Notes under the pieces: model-generated
Database searches by the model: none
Told to the model about the DNA's origin: nothing
What the model saw: only the letters and a program-made list of their open reading frames with translations
Shown here: one piece after another, positions 15,871-25,000 of the stretch
Layout of the letters: each line of letters starts with the position of its first letter
Numbering within the stretch: the stretch's first letter is position 1
From: Ignavibacteria bacterium
GTDB lineage: Bacteria; Bacteroidota; Ignavibacteria; Kapaibacteriales; UBA4661
DNA: 64,000 nucleotides
Direction of reading: 5' to 3'
Assembly: GCA_013298775.1 (NCBI GenBank)
Contig: JAAFIV010000004.1
Span: 1 to 64,000, forward strand
Made by a program: the position numbers and the translations under genes

Positions 15871-16159
15871 AAAAAAACGCCGCCTCATGCTTGGAATGCT
15901 GATAGGTGTTCCTCTTGCAGCCTATACGCTGTTCTCTTCGCGGGGACTCTTTTCGCGGGTTTCTTTGGAATGGGAAGGGCGCACCCTCAAAGAGCGCGTA
16001 GAAACTGCTACAAGGGAACAGGATTCGCTGAAAGCGGTAATACAGCAACTCGAAACTGATACCGTGATGATTGAGCGCATTGCACGGGAAAAATACGGCA
16101 TGATTCGCGCTGGAGAGCGGGTGTTTATTGTGAATGAGCAGACACCTTTAAAGAAATAG
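15860..16159 (+). CDS. Septum formation initiator family protein (FtsB/DivIC-like)
   Basis: 99 residues from the ATG at 15860 (111 from 15824). A short cytoplasmic N-terminus (TDQKKRRLML) precedes one membrane segment (GMLIGVPLAAYTLFSS). A coiled coil follows (LEWEGRTLKERVETATREQDSLKAVIQQLETD), ending in IERIAREKYGMIRAGERVFIV, the conserved FtsB/DivIC C-terminal motif. The protein would sit in the inner membrane and join the divisome FtsQLB complex. The start is uncertain because the upstream ATGs lie in a repeat. I prefer the ATG nearest the conserved region. Confidence 0.85.
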   Translation: MTDQKKRRLMLGMLIGVPLAAYTLFSSRGLFSRVSLEWEGRTLKERVETATREQDSLKAVIQQLETDTVMIERIAREKYGMIRAGERVFIVNEQTPLKK

Positions 16160-16200
16160 ATTGTTCAAAAACTTTTTCACTCACTTAACGCACAAACATT

Positions 16201-17139
16201 ATGTACGCAGGCATTGACATCGGCGGAACGAGCATCAAATATGGAATTGTGTCGGCGGATGGCGAAATCAAGCAGCAAGCCTCCACGCCCACCAATCCTG
16301 AGTCTGGCAAAGATGCGATGATTGACCAATTGCAAAAAATCGTCAAAAAGCTCTCGGGCGAGGCAGAATCTATTGGTGTGGGCTTTCCGTCGGTGGTGAA
16401 TCCGAAAGATGGCTGCGTGTATCATCCGCCGAATCTGCCCGGGTGGGGCATTGTTCCTTTGGTGGAGCTACTCCAAAGCGTTTCCACTGTTCCGGTGGCA
16501 ATTGACAACGATGCAAACGTCGCGGCATACGCAGAAGCGGCGTTGGGTGCGGGCAAGGACGAATCGCATTTCCTCTACATCACGCTTGGAACGGGCGTTG
16601 GTGGGGGAATTATCATCAATCATCGCATTTTTACAGGCGAGCGCGGCGGTGGTGGCGAATGCGGACATATCCTTATCAACGTTGATGCAGAGCCGCATGA
16701 AGGCAGTAACCTCAGCTTCCGCACTGGAACGCTCGAAGAAGCTATCGGGCGGTACGGCTTGATTCGCATGGCAAAGCAGTTTGCCGCAGCGCATCCAGAA
16801 TCGCTCTTGCACAATGTGAAAGAATTGGACGTAAAAGACATTTCCGATGCCGCCGTGCGCAGCGACAAAGCCGCGCTTGAATGCCTTCAACGTGCAGGAA
16901 AACTGCTTGGCTTGGGCTTGTGTTCCATGCTTGCCATTCTGGATATGCGCATTGTGGTTGTTGGTGGCGGTATTTCCCAAGCGCACCCAATTTTCCTCGA
17001 TACCGCTCGCGAAATGCTGAGAACACGCTCTCTCTCGACGATTGCGCCCGAATCAGAAATTCGTACTGCTCGCTTTGGCTCGACGGCGGGCTTGGTGGGC
17101 GCAGCAATGCTTGGAAAATTCAAGCTCTTGTACACCTAA
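16201..17139 (+). CDS. ROK family sugar kinase (glucokinase-like)
   Basis: A 312-residue cytoplasmic kinase. The phosphate-1 motif is AGIDIGGTSIKYGIV (3-17), with IGVGFPSVVNPKDG, then the catalytic-Asp segment VAIDNDANVAAYAE (~99-112) and LYITLGTGVGGGIIINHRI. The usual ROK zinc site CxCGxxGCxE is missing: after GGECGHILIN the sequence runs into GSNLSFRTGTLEEAIG without cysteines, although the EcGH histidine is kept. It ends in the adenosine-binding VVVGGGISQAHPIF. It likely phosphorylates glucose or a related sugar. It starts 41 bp after the ftsB-like gene, so co-transcription is possible. Confidence 0.88.
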   Translation: MYAGIDIGGTSIKYGIVSADGEIKQQASTPTNPESGKDAMIDQLQKIVKKLSGEAESIGVGFPSVVNPKDGCVYHPPNLPGWGIVPLVELLQSVSTVPVAIDNDANVAAYAEAALGAGKDESHFLYITLGTGVGGGIIINHRIFTGERGGGGECGHILINVDAEPHEGSNLSFRTGTLEEAIGRYGLIRMAKQFAAAHPESLLHNVKELDVKDISDAAVRSDKAALECLQRAGKLLGLGLCSMLAILDMRIVVVGGGISQAHPIFLDTAREMLRTRSLSTIAPESEIRTARFGSTAGLVGAAMLGKFKLLYT

Positions 17140-17141
17140 GA

Positions 17142-17270
17142 AAAGTATGAAGTATGAAGTATGAAGTTTGAAATGTGAAGTTTGAAATATCAAGTTTGAA
17201 ATATCAAGTCTGCAAGGCTCTTCAATACTTGCCTCAGCGATATGGGATTCATACTTCACATTTCATACCT
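17142..17270. repeat. Short tandem and inverted GTATGAA / GTTTGAAAT repeats
   Basis: AGTATGAAGTATGAAGTATG and AAGTTTGAAATATCAAGTTT make a simple direct-repeat stretch just after the ROK kinase stop. The facing CATACTTCACATTTCATACC makes it partly palindromic. No gene is seen. Confidence 0.65.
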
Positions 17271-17275
17271 TTCTT

Positions 17276-17421
17276 GTAACTGGTCAGGTAGCTCTTCTCG
17301 TCCAAGCGGCTGTTATCACCAGAGCAGTAGCCGTCCGGCGAGTGATGTGCAGCGAGTCACCCGCCGGACGGCTACTGCGCTCGCACTAACAGCCGTCCGA
17401 CGGGAATACCTGACCAGTTAC
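17276..17421. repeat. MITE-like element with 15-bp perfect terminal inverted repeats (class C)
   Basis: The ends GTAACTGGTCAGGTA (17276-17290) and TACCTGACCAGTTAC (17407-17421) are perfectly complementary. Inside are GC-rich arms CGGCTGTTA.../...TAACAGCCGTCCGACGGG and AGTAGCCGTCCGGCG / CGCCGGACGGCTACT. It is related to the 8477-8589 copy. The same TGACCAGTTAC end occurs alone at 55521-55531. Confidence 0.85.
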
Positions 17422-17470
17422 CTTTTCTTCTTCCCAATGTCCTCCAGTTTTCAGGCTCACGAAGTTTACC

Positions 17471-18952
17471 ATGCTCATCACGCTCACGACCGCGCCAACG
17501 CTTACGCCAGAGACCCTTCACCACAGCGCGTTCTCACCAAACATTTCTGTACAATTCAGCCCAGAGGCACGTTCAGCAATGGATAGTTCCTGTGCCGCTC
17601 TACAAGCGGCATTGGAACATGGCGAACCTGTGTACGGCATTACCACAGGCTTCGGACCACTTGTCCGTTTTGATACGAGCAATAACGATGCACAGGGAAT
17701 CGGCTTGATTCGGCATCTCTGCGCTGGTAGTGGCAGTGCGTTGCCGCAAGCAGTGGTGCGCTCTGCAATGCTGCTACGCTTGCACACTGTTATTCAGGGA
17801 CATTCAGGAATTTCATGCGAGGCAGCCGAGCGGTATAGGGAATTGCTGAATGATGTGCTACAAGGAGGGACTACGCCATTTGTTCCAGCCGTCGGCTCGC
17901 TTGGCGCAAGTGGCGACCTGATTCCGCTTGCTCATGTATTGCAATCCTTGCCAGAAACCCACCAACACACGCTTTCAGGGCGCGATGCCCTCGCTCTTGT
18001 CAATGGAACATCTTTTTCGACTGCGTTTGCCGCATTATCGCTTGTTCGTGCAGAGCGCATGATTGCTTGCTTAGAAGACCTCACCGCATGGATACTGGGT
18101 TTGTGGCAATGCCGCCAAAGTAGCCTCAGTCCTCGCTTGCATGCTGCAAAGGGACACTGGGGGCAAGAAGAATCTGCTCGAAGAATTGCTGCAGAGGTAC
18201 GCAAATACGGGCTTGGAGAGGATGATACGCGCCCCTTGCAGGAAATCTATTCTTTGCGATGCGCACCGCAAATTTTAGGTGCTGTGCGCGATGTGATGCG
18301 CTCTGCACGGGAAATGATTCAACAAGAAATGAATGGCATTGATGACAATCCATTTATTGATGCTATGCCGCTTGAAGCACGTAACGACGAGCTTTTCAGA
18401 GACTTAACCGTTCTACACGGCGGAAACTTTATGACTCAGCACATTGCCTTTGCTGCCGATATGCTGAACAATGCACTCACACAGGCTGGAAACCTCGCAG
18501 AGCGGCATATTTTCGCGCTTACCAATCCCGAAACGAGCCACGCGCCACTGCTTCTTGCCTTCCGTCCTGGGCATTCAAGTGGTATGGCGGGTGTACAGCT
18601 TACTGCTACTGCCTTGGTAGCGGAAATGCGGGCAAATGCAAGGAATTATGGCTCTTCTACTCTGCCCACCAATGCAGGAAATCAAGATATTGTCCCAATG
18701 GGTTTTCAAGCCGCGCAAACACTCTTTGCACAAACGGAACGTTTAGCAGGAATCCTTGCGTGCGAGCTTTTATGCTGTTCCCAGCTTGCCTTCCTGATTC
18801 AAGAAGGTTCTGCGCGAGGACGATACGTTCCGCCGCCAGAGGGACTAAAAGAGGCTACAAACGGCTTTGTACCTGTGCGCGACGACAGAGCTTTGTATGG
18901 TGAAATTGCCGCCCTCGCAGAATGGTTTTTGGGCGAAGGTATTGCCAAATAA
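17471..18952 (+). CDS. hutH: Histidine/aromatic amino acid ammonia-lyase (HAL/PAL family)
   Basis: 493 residues. The MIO cofactor triad Ala-Ser-Gly lies in VGSLGASGDLIPLAH (A146-S147-G148), and the catalytic Tyr55 in VYGITTGFGPL. Other family signatures are QEIYSLRCAPQILG, NGIDDNPFID, GGNFMTQHIAFAADMLNNAL and QDIVPMGFQAA. These enzymes eliminate ammonia from His (to urocanate), Phe or Tyr. The symbol is tentative because no other hut gene is nearby and aromatic ammonia-lyases share these motifs. The start ATG lies 49 bp after a MITE-like repeat. Confidence 0.9.
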   Translation: MLITLTTAPTLTPETLHHSAFSPNISVQFSPEARSAMDSSCAALQAALEHGEPVYGITTGFGPLVRFDTSNNDAQGIGLIRHLCAGSGSALPQAVVRSAMLLRLHTVIQGHSGISCEAAERYRELLNDVLQGGTTPFVPAVGSLGASGDLIPLAHVLQSLPETHQHTLSGRDALALVNGTSFSTAFAALSLVRAERMIACLEDLTAWILGLWQCRQSSLSPRLHAAKGHWGQEESARRIAAEVRKYGLGEDDTRPLQEIYSLRCAPQILGAVRDVMRSAREMIQQEMNGIDDNPFIDAMPLEARNDELFRDLTVLHGGNFMTQHIAFAADMLNNALTQAGNLAERHIFALTNPETSHAPLLLAFRPGHSSGMAGVQLTATALVAEMRANARNYGSSTLPTNAGNQDIVPMGFQAAQTLFAQTERLAGILACELLCCSQLAFLIQEGSARGRYVPPPEGLKEATNGFVPVRDDRALYGEIAALAEWFLGEGIAK

Positions 18953-18964
18953 CTTTTATAGGGC

Positions 18965-19075
18965 TTTCGCAAATGGCGCAGACAGGAGTGTCTGCGCTAC
19001 CATCTGAACCAGAGGTATGCGCTTTTGGTAGAACAGACACTCTTGTCTGTTCCATAAAATGAGCATTTTTCGAGA
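18965..19075. repeat. Class B paired-hairpin repeat
   Basis: It opens GGCTTTCGCAAATGGCGCAG, with the hairpin GCGCAGACA-GGAG-TGTCTGCGC, then a second hairpin AACAGACA-CTCT-TGTCTGTT. The change of stem from GCGC/GCGC to AA/TT keeps the pairing. It lies between the ammonia-lyase and yceI. Confidence 0.8.
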
Positions 19076-19096
19076 GTTTTTTCTTGTTATAAAAAA

Positions 19097-19124
19097 TAAA
19101 TGTTGCAACATTTAATGTCGCAAC
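19097..19124. promoter_or_regulatory. GTTGCAAC palindrome operator upstream of yceI
   Basis: TAAATGTTGCAACATTTA (19097-19114) is a perfect 18-bp palindrome. A second partial site, GTCGCAAC, follows at 19117-19124, one and a half helical turns on. The same GTTGCAAC core lies upstream of the marR gene at 20161. I infer binding by that MarR protein. Confidence 0.65.
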
Positions 19125-19194
19125 GTATATTTGCATTGTTCAATCGCTCACAACTCATAAACAATATTTTGTTTCACATCTTTTTTGTACTACT

Positions 19195-19788
19195 ATGAAA
19201 CGCTTCTTCGCAAGCCTCGTTCTTTTTGTTGTTACTGGCGTAAGCGCCGTCTTTTCTCAAGATACGTGGAATTTGGACAAGAGCCATTCCAGCGTAAAAT
19301 TTGCTGTAAAGCACCTTGTGGTTTCGGAGACTGAAGGCGCATTTAAGCTCTTCTCTGGCTCGGTAAAAGCAAAAGATGAGAGCTTTGTAGATGCACAAAT
19401 TGATTTCACCGTCGATGTAACAAGCATCAATACCGACGATGAAAAGCGCGATGGTCACTTGAAATCGGATGATTTCTTCAACGCTGAAAAATTTCCTCAA
19501 ATGAAATTTGTTGGTAAATCCTTCAAAAAAGCGGGCAAAGGAAAGTATAAACTCACCGGCGACCTCACCATTCGCGACGTAACAAAAACCGTGAGCTTCG
19601 ATGTTGATTTTGGTGGTGTTGCAAAAGACCCTTGGGGCAATACCAAAGCGGGTTTCAAGGCAAGCACAACGGTCAATCGTCTTGACTATAACTTGAAATG
19701 GAATACCATGCTCGAAACAGGTGGCGCGGTCGTTGGCAAAGAAGTTAAAATCGTTGTAAACATTGAACTTGCAAAGGCAAAAGCATAA
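19195..19788 (+). CDS. YceI family periplasmic lipid-binding-like protein
   Basis: 197 residues with a signal peptide (MKRFFASLVLFVVTGVSAVFSQ). The mature part begins DTWNLDKSHSSVKFAVKHLV and shows the YceI lipocalin-like beta-barrel pattern: FKLFSGSVKAKD, DFTVDVTSINTDDEKRDGHLKSDDFFNAEKFPQMKF, GDLTIRDVTKTVSFDV and AGFKASTTVNRLDYNL. YceI proteins bind isoprenoid or quinone-like lipids in the periplasm. A strong rho-independent terminator follows. The flanking GTTGCAAC palindromes and the MarR gene ~370 bp downstream suggest a small regulated pair. Confidence 0.93.
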   Translation: MKRFFASLVLFVVTGVSAVFSQDTWNLDKSHSSVKFAVKHLVVSETEGAFKLFSGSVKAKDESFVDAQIDFTVDVTSINTDDEKRDGHLKSDDFFNAEKFPQMKFVGKSFKKAGKGKYKLTGDLTIRDVTKTVSFDVDFGGVAKDPWGNTKAGFKASTTVNRLDYNLKWNTMLETGGAVVGKEVKIVVNIELAKAKA

Positions 19789-19817
19789 CCCGCACGTACA
19801 ATAACAATAAAACTTGT

Positions 19818-19825
19818 GTTGCAAC
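19818..19825. promoter_or_regulatory. Third GTTGCAAC site, between yceI and its terminator
   Basis: The core GTTGCAAC recurs in TGTGTTGCAACGTTTA just after the yceI stop. Its arms are weakly symmetric, so this may be a weaker operator or chance. Confidence 0.35.
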
Positions 19826-19878
19826 GTTTATACTGGTAATTGTTCAAAGGGGAACAACGTAACTCCTCCAAAAAGAAG

Positions 19879-19916
19879 ACGCGAACACACGTAAAATGGT
19901 GTTCGCGTTTTTTTAT
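19879..19916 (+). terminator. Rho-independent terminator after yceI
   Basis: ACGCGAACAC and GTGTTCGCGT form a perfect 10-bp stem with a 10-nt loop, followed by a run of seven T. Confidence 0.9.
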
Positions 19917-19964
19917 TTTTCTATAAATGTTGGTGCAACAGCAGATTGTTTTTTGGACTTTGGC

Positions 19965-20075
19965 AAATGGCGCAGACAGGAGTGTTACGCGCTGCCATCT
20001 GCAACGAGGTTTCATACGACTTCGGTAGAACAGACGCTCTTATCTGTTCCATACAATGAACATTTTGCGAAAGTT
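19965..20075. repeat. Class B paired-hairpin repeat (degenerate)
   Basis: It starts GACTTTGGCAAATGGCGCAG, contains the hairpin GGCGCAGACAGGAGTGTTAC (decayed right stem) and AACAGACGCTCTTATCTGTT, and ends TTTTGCGAAAGTTT. It separates the yceI terminator from the marR operator. Confidence 0.75.
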
Positions 20076-20098
20076 TTATGTTTATTTATTGTTTGTTC

Positions 20099-20120
20099 AA
20101 TAAGTGTTGCAACGCTTATT
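20099..20120 (+). promoter_or_regulatory. GTTGCAAC palindrome operator upstream of marR
   Basis: A 22-bp near-perfect palindrome centred on GTTGCAAC, with arms AATAAG and CTTATT and only one non-complementary base pair. It lies about 40 bp before the ATG and shares its core with the yceI operator. Autoregulation is inferred. Confidence 0.65.
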
Positions 20121-20160
20121 GGTGTCATTTGTGTTTTTCTCAACTTTTTCCTCGTCTTTT

Positions 20161-20619
20161 ATGCCTCCCCTGCATGAAGAAATCCAGCAAACAAAATTTC
20201 GGAATGAACGCCATAAAGCGGTCATCAATATCATTTTCACAGGAAATTGGCTTACAAGCGAGCATTCACGCTTCTTGAAGGAATTTAACCTCAGCGAGCA
20301 GCAATTCAATATTCTGCGTATTCTACGCGGACAAGCGGGAGAGCCAGCGTCCATCAGCCTTTTGAAGGAACGCATGCTCGACAAAATGAGTGATGTTTCT
20401 CGCCTCGTGGAACGCCTTCGTGTGAGCGGGTTGGTAGAGCGAAGCGTCTGCGAGCAAGACCGCCGCGCTGTGGAAGTAGTGATTACCAAGCAGGGTTTGG
20501 AGCTGCTTCGGCGGATTGATGCTCGTGCCGATGAGGTAGATAGCATCGTATCTTCTCTGACGGATGAAGAACTCCGCTTTCTGAATTTTTTGTTGGATAA
20601 AGTGCGTTCACAAGGATAA
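20161..20619 (+). CDS. MarR family transcriptional regulator (likely regulator of yceI)
   Basis: 152 residues from the ATG at 20161; the ORF-track start (20104) lies inside the operator palindrome. MarR features are the HTH LSEQQFNILRILRGQAGEPASISLLKERMLDKMSDVSRLVERLRVSGLVER, the wing with CEQDRRAVEVVITKQGLELL, and a C-terminal helix. It acts in the cytoplasm as a dimeric repressor. Close YceI-MarR pairs are common in this phylum. The shared GTTGCAAC palindromes link it to yceI and to itself. Confidence 0.9.
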   Translation: MPPLHEEIQQTKFRNERHKAVINIIFTGNWLTSEHSRFLKEFNLSEQQFNILRILRGQAGEPASISLLKERMLDKMSDVSRLVERLRVSGLVERSVCEQDRRAVEVVITKQGLELLRRIDARADEVDSIVSSLTDEELRFLNFLLDKVRSQG

Positions 20620-22013
20620 ACCTTGTTTGCCTTATCCTATGACTTTTGGTAATATTAAAATATTACTACAAGTAACTTGGCGGAAAAGAAAATTTTGTGT
20701 AATTTTGCAGCGCGTATGAGAAATACGCGTTGTAGTATGTAGTTTGATATGACATAGTTTGAGACGATACAATATCACCAAGTACGCCCGCAAGCCGTAC
20801 TTCTCGACGACGATGTGACGACTTCCCTCCCCACGCAAGCATAACAACACCTAAGCAAGCACTCGTGGAAGGTTCTTTGGATAATTCTCATTTTTGTGTT
20901 CTTCACAAAGCTCTTTACCTTATCAAAATTTGGTAAATGGTTTTATTGTAAGACGCAGAAAGTCTATTTTTTGAAGATATCCCGCCATTCCCACGCGGTG
21001 TGTTTTTTGTTACTTTTTCTGGTATTCATGCTGTTGTTACCGCATTCTTTTTCGGTGTTCTACCACCTCTACTGTCCTTCTTGTGCGGTCTCCGCTCGCT
21101 CTCTTTTTACCGTTCGCCATGACTTTTAGTCATTGAAAAAACTTACCTTTAGGCACTAGGAAGAATCCCCGCTTTGTGCGATGTTTGTACTGTTGATGTT
21201 CCTTGTTCTTTATGAACATTGTTTAAGCATCTCCACGCATCGGTCTCTTCGGTATTCTCCTTGTAATGCAGATAATTGCTCAGATAACCTCTCAGATAAT
21301 TTCTGGTTTTCTTCGCCTTTTGGTTTGTCCATCGTGAACGTGAAATGAGTTCGACACAATAAGCCTCTACTGTAGCCTTCATACAGTACCACAAAAGCAA
21401 CAAAACATCCTTACTCCCAAATTCCGACCCTAACAGGCAGCAAGTATTTCAGTTCGGTACTGCTTCTGTTCTTGCCAATAATGTACAATTATAGTGGTAA
21501 GCAAACAGCGCAGAAATTGGTATCCACCCGTCCGCAGCGAACACGTTCTTTGAAGTATATGAAGAGAAAGAGCCTCAAGCAACGCTCATTGAGCATAACG
21601 CCATGACAGCATAACGCTCCAAAGCAAGCATAACAACACAATGTGGCAAGCATGACAACGCTATGGCAAGCATAGCACCATGACACAGCATAACGCCATG
21701 ACAGCATAACGCTCCACAGCATAACGCTCCAAAGCAAGCATAACAACACAAGCTGCGCTTGAAAAGCATAACAACAACATACTGGCTCTTTCCAACATCT
21801 CCTTCACCGAAAAAACGTTCCAAACCGCTTTCCACCGCCCAACGCGCACGCTACGCACAAGCATAGCAACACCCCCAACGACCCCCGGTAGTGTGCAAAA
21901 TAGCCCCATAACACATCCGCTTCGGCAAACACACGACACTTCGTCGGTGTCATCAATTCTTCGGTTGATTCTACTGAATAAATCAACCATAACTTTTAAT
22001 TTTCTAGGTTTCT
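20620..22013. other. 1.4-kb gene-free region upstream of the giant secreted protein
   Basis: I see no credible gene: the ORFs here are short, low-complexity and without family patterns. A hairpin GTAATATT-AA-AATATTAC lies at 20649-20666. From about 21590 to 21780 the sequence is built of repeated GCATAAC/GCATGAC motifs. A stem GGTTGATT / AATCAACC (21962-21969, 21980-21987) lies 26 bp before the ATG of the next gene. It is probably a long 5' regulatory region or decayed DNA. Confidence 0.6.
21589..21790. repeat. GCATAAC short-motif repeat cluster
   Basis: About ten copies of GCATAAC, or GCATGAC/GCATAGC variants, are spaced 15-28 nt apart and joined by GCCATGACA, GCTCCAAAGCAA or AACACA linkers. 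Isolated copies occur at ~20838 (GCAAGCATAACAACACC) and ~21860. Part of the array (GCATAACGCCATGACA then GCATAACGCTCC) is duplicated. Confidence 0.75.
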
Positions 22014-25000
22014 ATGAAACGATTTTCTTCCATACTGTTAGCGGCTCTCGTAGCTACGCTGATGCTCGTGTCGAATGTACGAGCGCAGCAGTACACGGGT
22101 ACCCCTACTCCTTCAGACTGGCAGAACGCGCTTTTGACATGGAACACTCCAACGTTTCCAGGTCAATTGAACGACAATACAATTGCTATTGTCAACTCGC
22201 CTCCGCCAGTAGTTGCTGCTGCGACTCTCACTAACTGTGGCGGTGTGCCGAACCGTGTTCGTGCGCTCCAAATTAACTCTGTTACAGCTGTTACCCTTCA
22301 AGGTACTGGTACTCTTGTTATTGGTGCGTTGAATATTAATTCCAACGTTGCCTTAACCATTGGCCCTGGTCTTAACGTTGTTATTGACTCCATTATTGAC
22401 GGAGCTGCAGGTTCTACAATTTCTGTATTAGCTGGTGGTACGCTCACTTTGCGCAAAGGTGCAAACGCTCCTGCACAGCAGGTGCTTTTAGGTGGTACCA
22501 CGCTTGCCGTCGGCACTATCAATAGTTCGGTTGTTATTGAAAATGGTTTTAACGGCGGCAACTTCCCGACCAATATTTTCTATGCTGTCCCTCCGGCACT
22601 TGCTGCCACAATGACCTATACTGGTAACATTACCGTAAACGGTAATACAAACTTGGGCGAAAATATCACGACCCTCGGTGGTGGCGGTATCTTGACCGTT
22701 AATAGTGGTGTCTTGCAAGTAACTCCAGGTGCAACATTGGAATTACGACAAACAGCTGCCAACAGTCTTCAAGGTACAGGTACATTGAATGCTGCAGTTG
22801 GTGGTAATATCATTCTTGGTAATTCTACAGCTGGTGCAGCATTTAACGCTGCTATTGTTCCTGCTCAGCGTCTTTCAAATCCCTACACAGGTACATTGAC
22901 GCTCAGTGCGACTCAGTCGTACACGGTGAATAGTGATTTGACATTCTCACCGCCGAACCCAGTAACAGCGCAGCAATCTGTTTTGAACATGACAAATGCT
23001 GCTGGTAATTTTATCGTTCCAGCTGGTGTAACCGTGCGTTTTAATAACACTATCAACAACGCCATTCAAGGGGCGGGCCAGGTGTTAATAAATGCTGGTG
23101 GTACTGTTGTTCTTGGCGAAGGCTTTAATGCAGGCGTTGTGCCCGCAGCACGCTTTTCAACCATCAATGGTACACTCCGCACTGTTGGTCCATTGTCTTT
23201 GAACGTTACGGGCAATCCGAATCCCTTTGCCGCAACAGGTCAGTTTGAAATCGGCGGCGATTTGACACTTGCTGGCGGTGGTCAATTGGAATTCAGCCAA
23301 ACGAGCCCGAACTCTGTACGTGCTATTAATAATGCACGTATCATCTCTCCAGGTTTTAATACGGGCGTTCAGTTTAATGCAAACTCGAATAACGGAGTTC
23401 TTCCAGGTTGTTTGTTTGGAAATCCGTATAGTGGCTATATCACTATCCGCTCATCGATGGTACTTTCTTGCGACCTCTCGATGGCAACAGATGCTGGTCC
23501 GATTAACTTCGATGCTACAACTGTTGGTGCTGCTGCAAACATCATTTTGACCGTAAACCCGAATGTAACCTTAGCTCTTCGTCAGCAAGTTGGTGGTCGT
23601 ATGACCGCAGCTTTGGCAGGTGCTCCAGTTGAGAGTCCTCTCCTTTGCTACATACAAGGCGCAAACAATACTTCTCGTGTTGTCTTAGGCTTGGGTGCAA
23701 ACGGTGGTACCGTCCCTGGTGCTAACCCGCTTGTTGCTCCTCCTGCTGCTCCAGTGGTTCCTTTCTTGCCGCTTTCTGGCGTTACCACTTTTAATGGTCG
23801 CTTGGTTTTGGAAGGTTCATTGACGTTGGCTGCTAACCTTGCAATGGGTACAGGTTCTGTCCTTGACCTTGCTAGTGGTAATCTCACTGTACAAGCAACA
23901 CGTACGTTGCGCCTTTTGAACTCTGGTTCAAATTCGCTCATAGGTACGGGCTTTCTCCAAGCTATTGCTCCAACAGCGAATAGCTATCGTCACAATGGCA
24001 ATGGTAATGTTGCTTTCGGTTCAACCATTGAAATTGGTACGAGCATGAACGGTACCATTTTCCCTGCAGCACGCTTTGCAAGCCCGTTCCAAGGGAACAT
24101 CGACTTCTCCACTGCTGGTAGTATTACCGTGCAGGGCGATTTCGTTCACGCAGTTCCTGGTGGACAAGGATATTTCGTAGTTGGTGACGTTCAAAACGGT
24201 GTTTCTACCGCGAACATTACCATTGCTGCAAATTCTTCTGTTCGCTTGAACGCTATCACGCCTTCTTCGCTTTTTGGTTCGGCAATATACAACCCGCCAG
24301 TACCAGCTTTCCCGGGTGGGTCGTTTCAAGGTATTGACCAAACATCACGCCTTGTTTTGGGTGTAGGTCATGCTGGTGGTATCAATGCCCTTGCGTTTAC
24401 AACAACTGGTACATGGCTTGCTAACCCCTTCAATGGTACTTTAGCTTTTGCAAGTAGCGGTATTATCTTCACTTCTGCAACTATCGGTCTTCCTGGTGGT
24501 TTGGAATTGGGTGGTAACGTTTCTGTTATTAGCGGTGGAGCTTCTATCGGTTATGGTGGTGGTAATTCTACCCTTACTGCTACTATTGGTGCTGGGGGCG
24601 GAAGAGGTATGTTCCAACACCCTCATGATCCTGTCGCTGGTCCCACCTATTACTCACCAATTACCATTACCTTGAATAACCAAGCACCAGGCTCAATCTC
24701 TGGTTTAGGTACATTCTTGACCGCAACAGGCAATACGCTTGTTTTCGGTTCTGGTGCAAACGGTGGTATTATCCCAGGCAACCGCTTGGCAAGCCCACAC
24801 TTTGGTACGATTGCTACGGTTTCTGCTATGACACTGCAAGGCAATCTTACTATCGGCGACTTGCGCGATGGCTTCCGTGGTCGTACCGCTGGTGCTGCTA
24901 CGGTAGATGAATTCCATTCGTCTGGCTATTTGAAACTTGGTGATCTTCTTACCATTGATAACAATGCTGTATTGACAGTAAGTAATGCTACTGCGCAGCC

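Noticed and set aside
20896-21129. 77-aa Phe-rich ORF in the gene-free region
   Set aside because: Low-complexity hydrophobic sequence without a good start context or recognisable family; kept as non-coding.
21589-21790. CRISPR array
   Set aside because: The GCATAAC motifs are only ~7 nt, with irregular spacing of 15-28 nt and no constant repeat of 24 nt or more. No cas genes are present.
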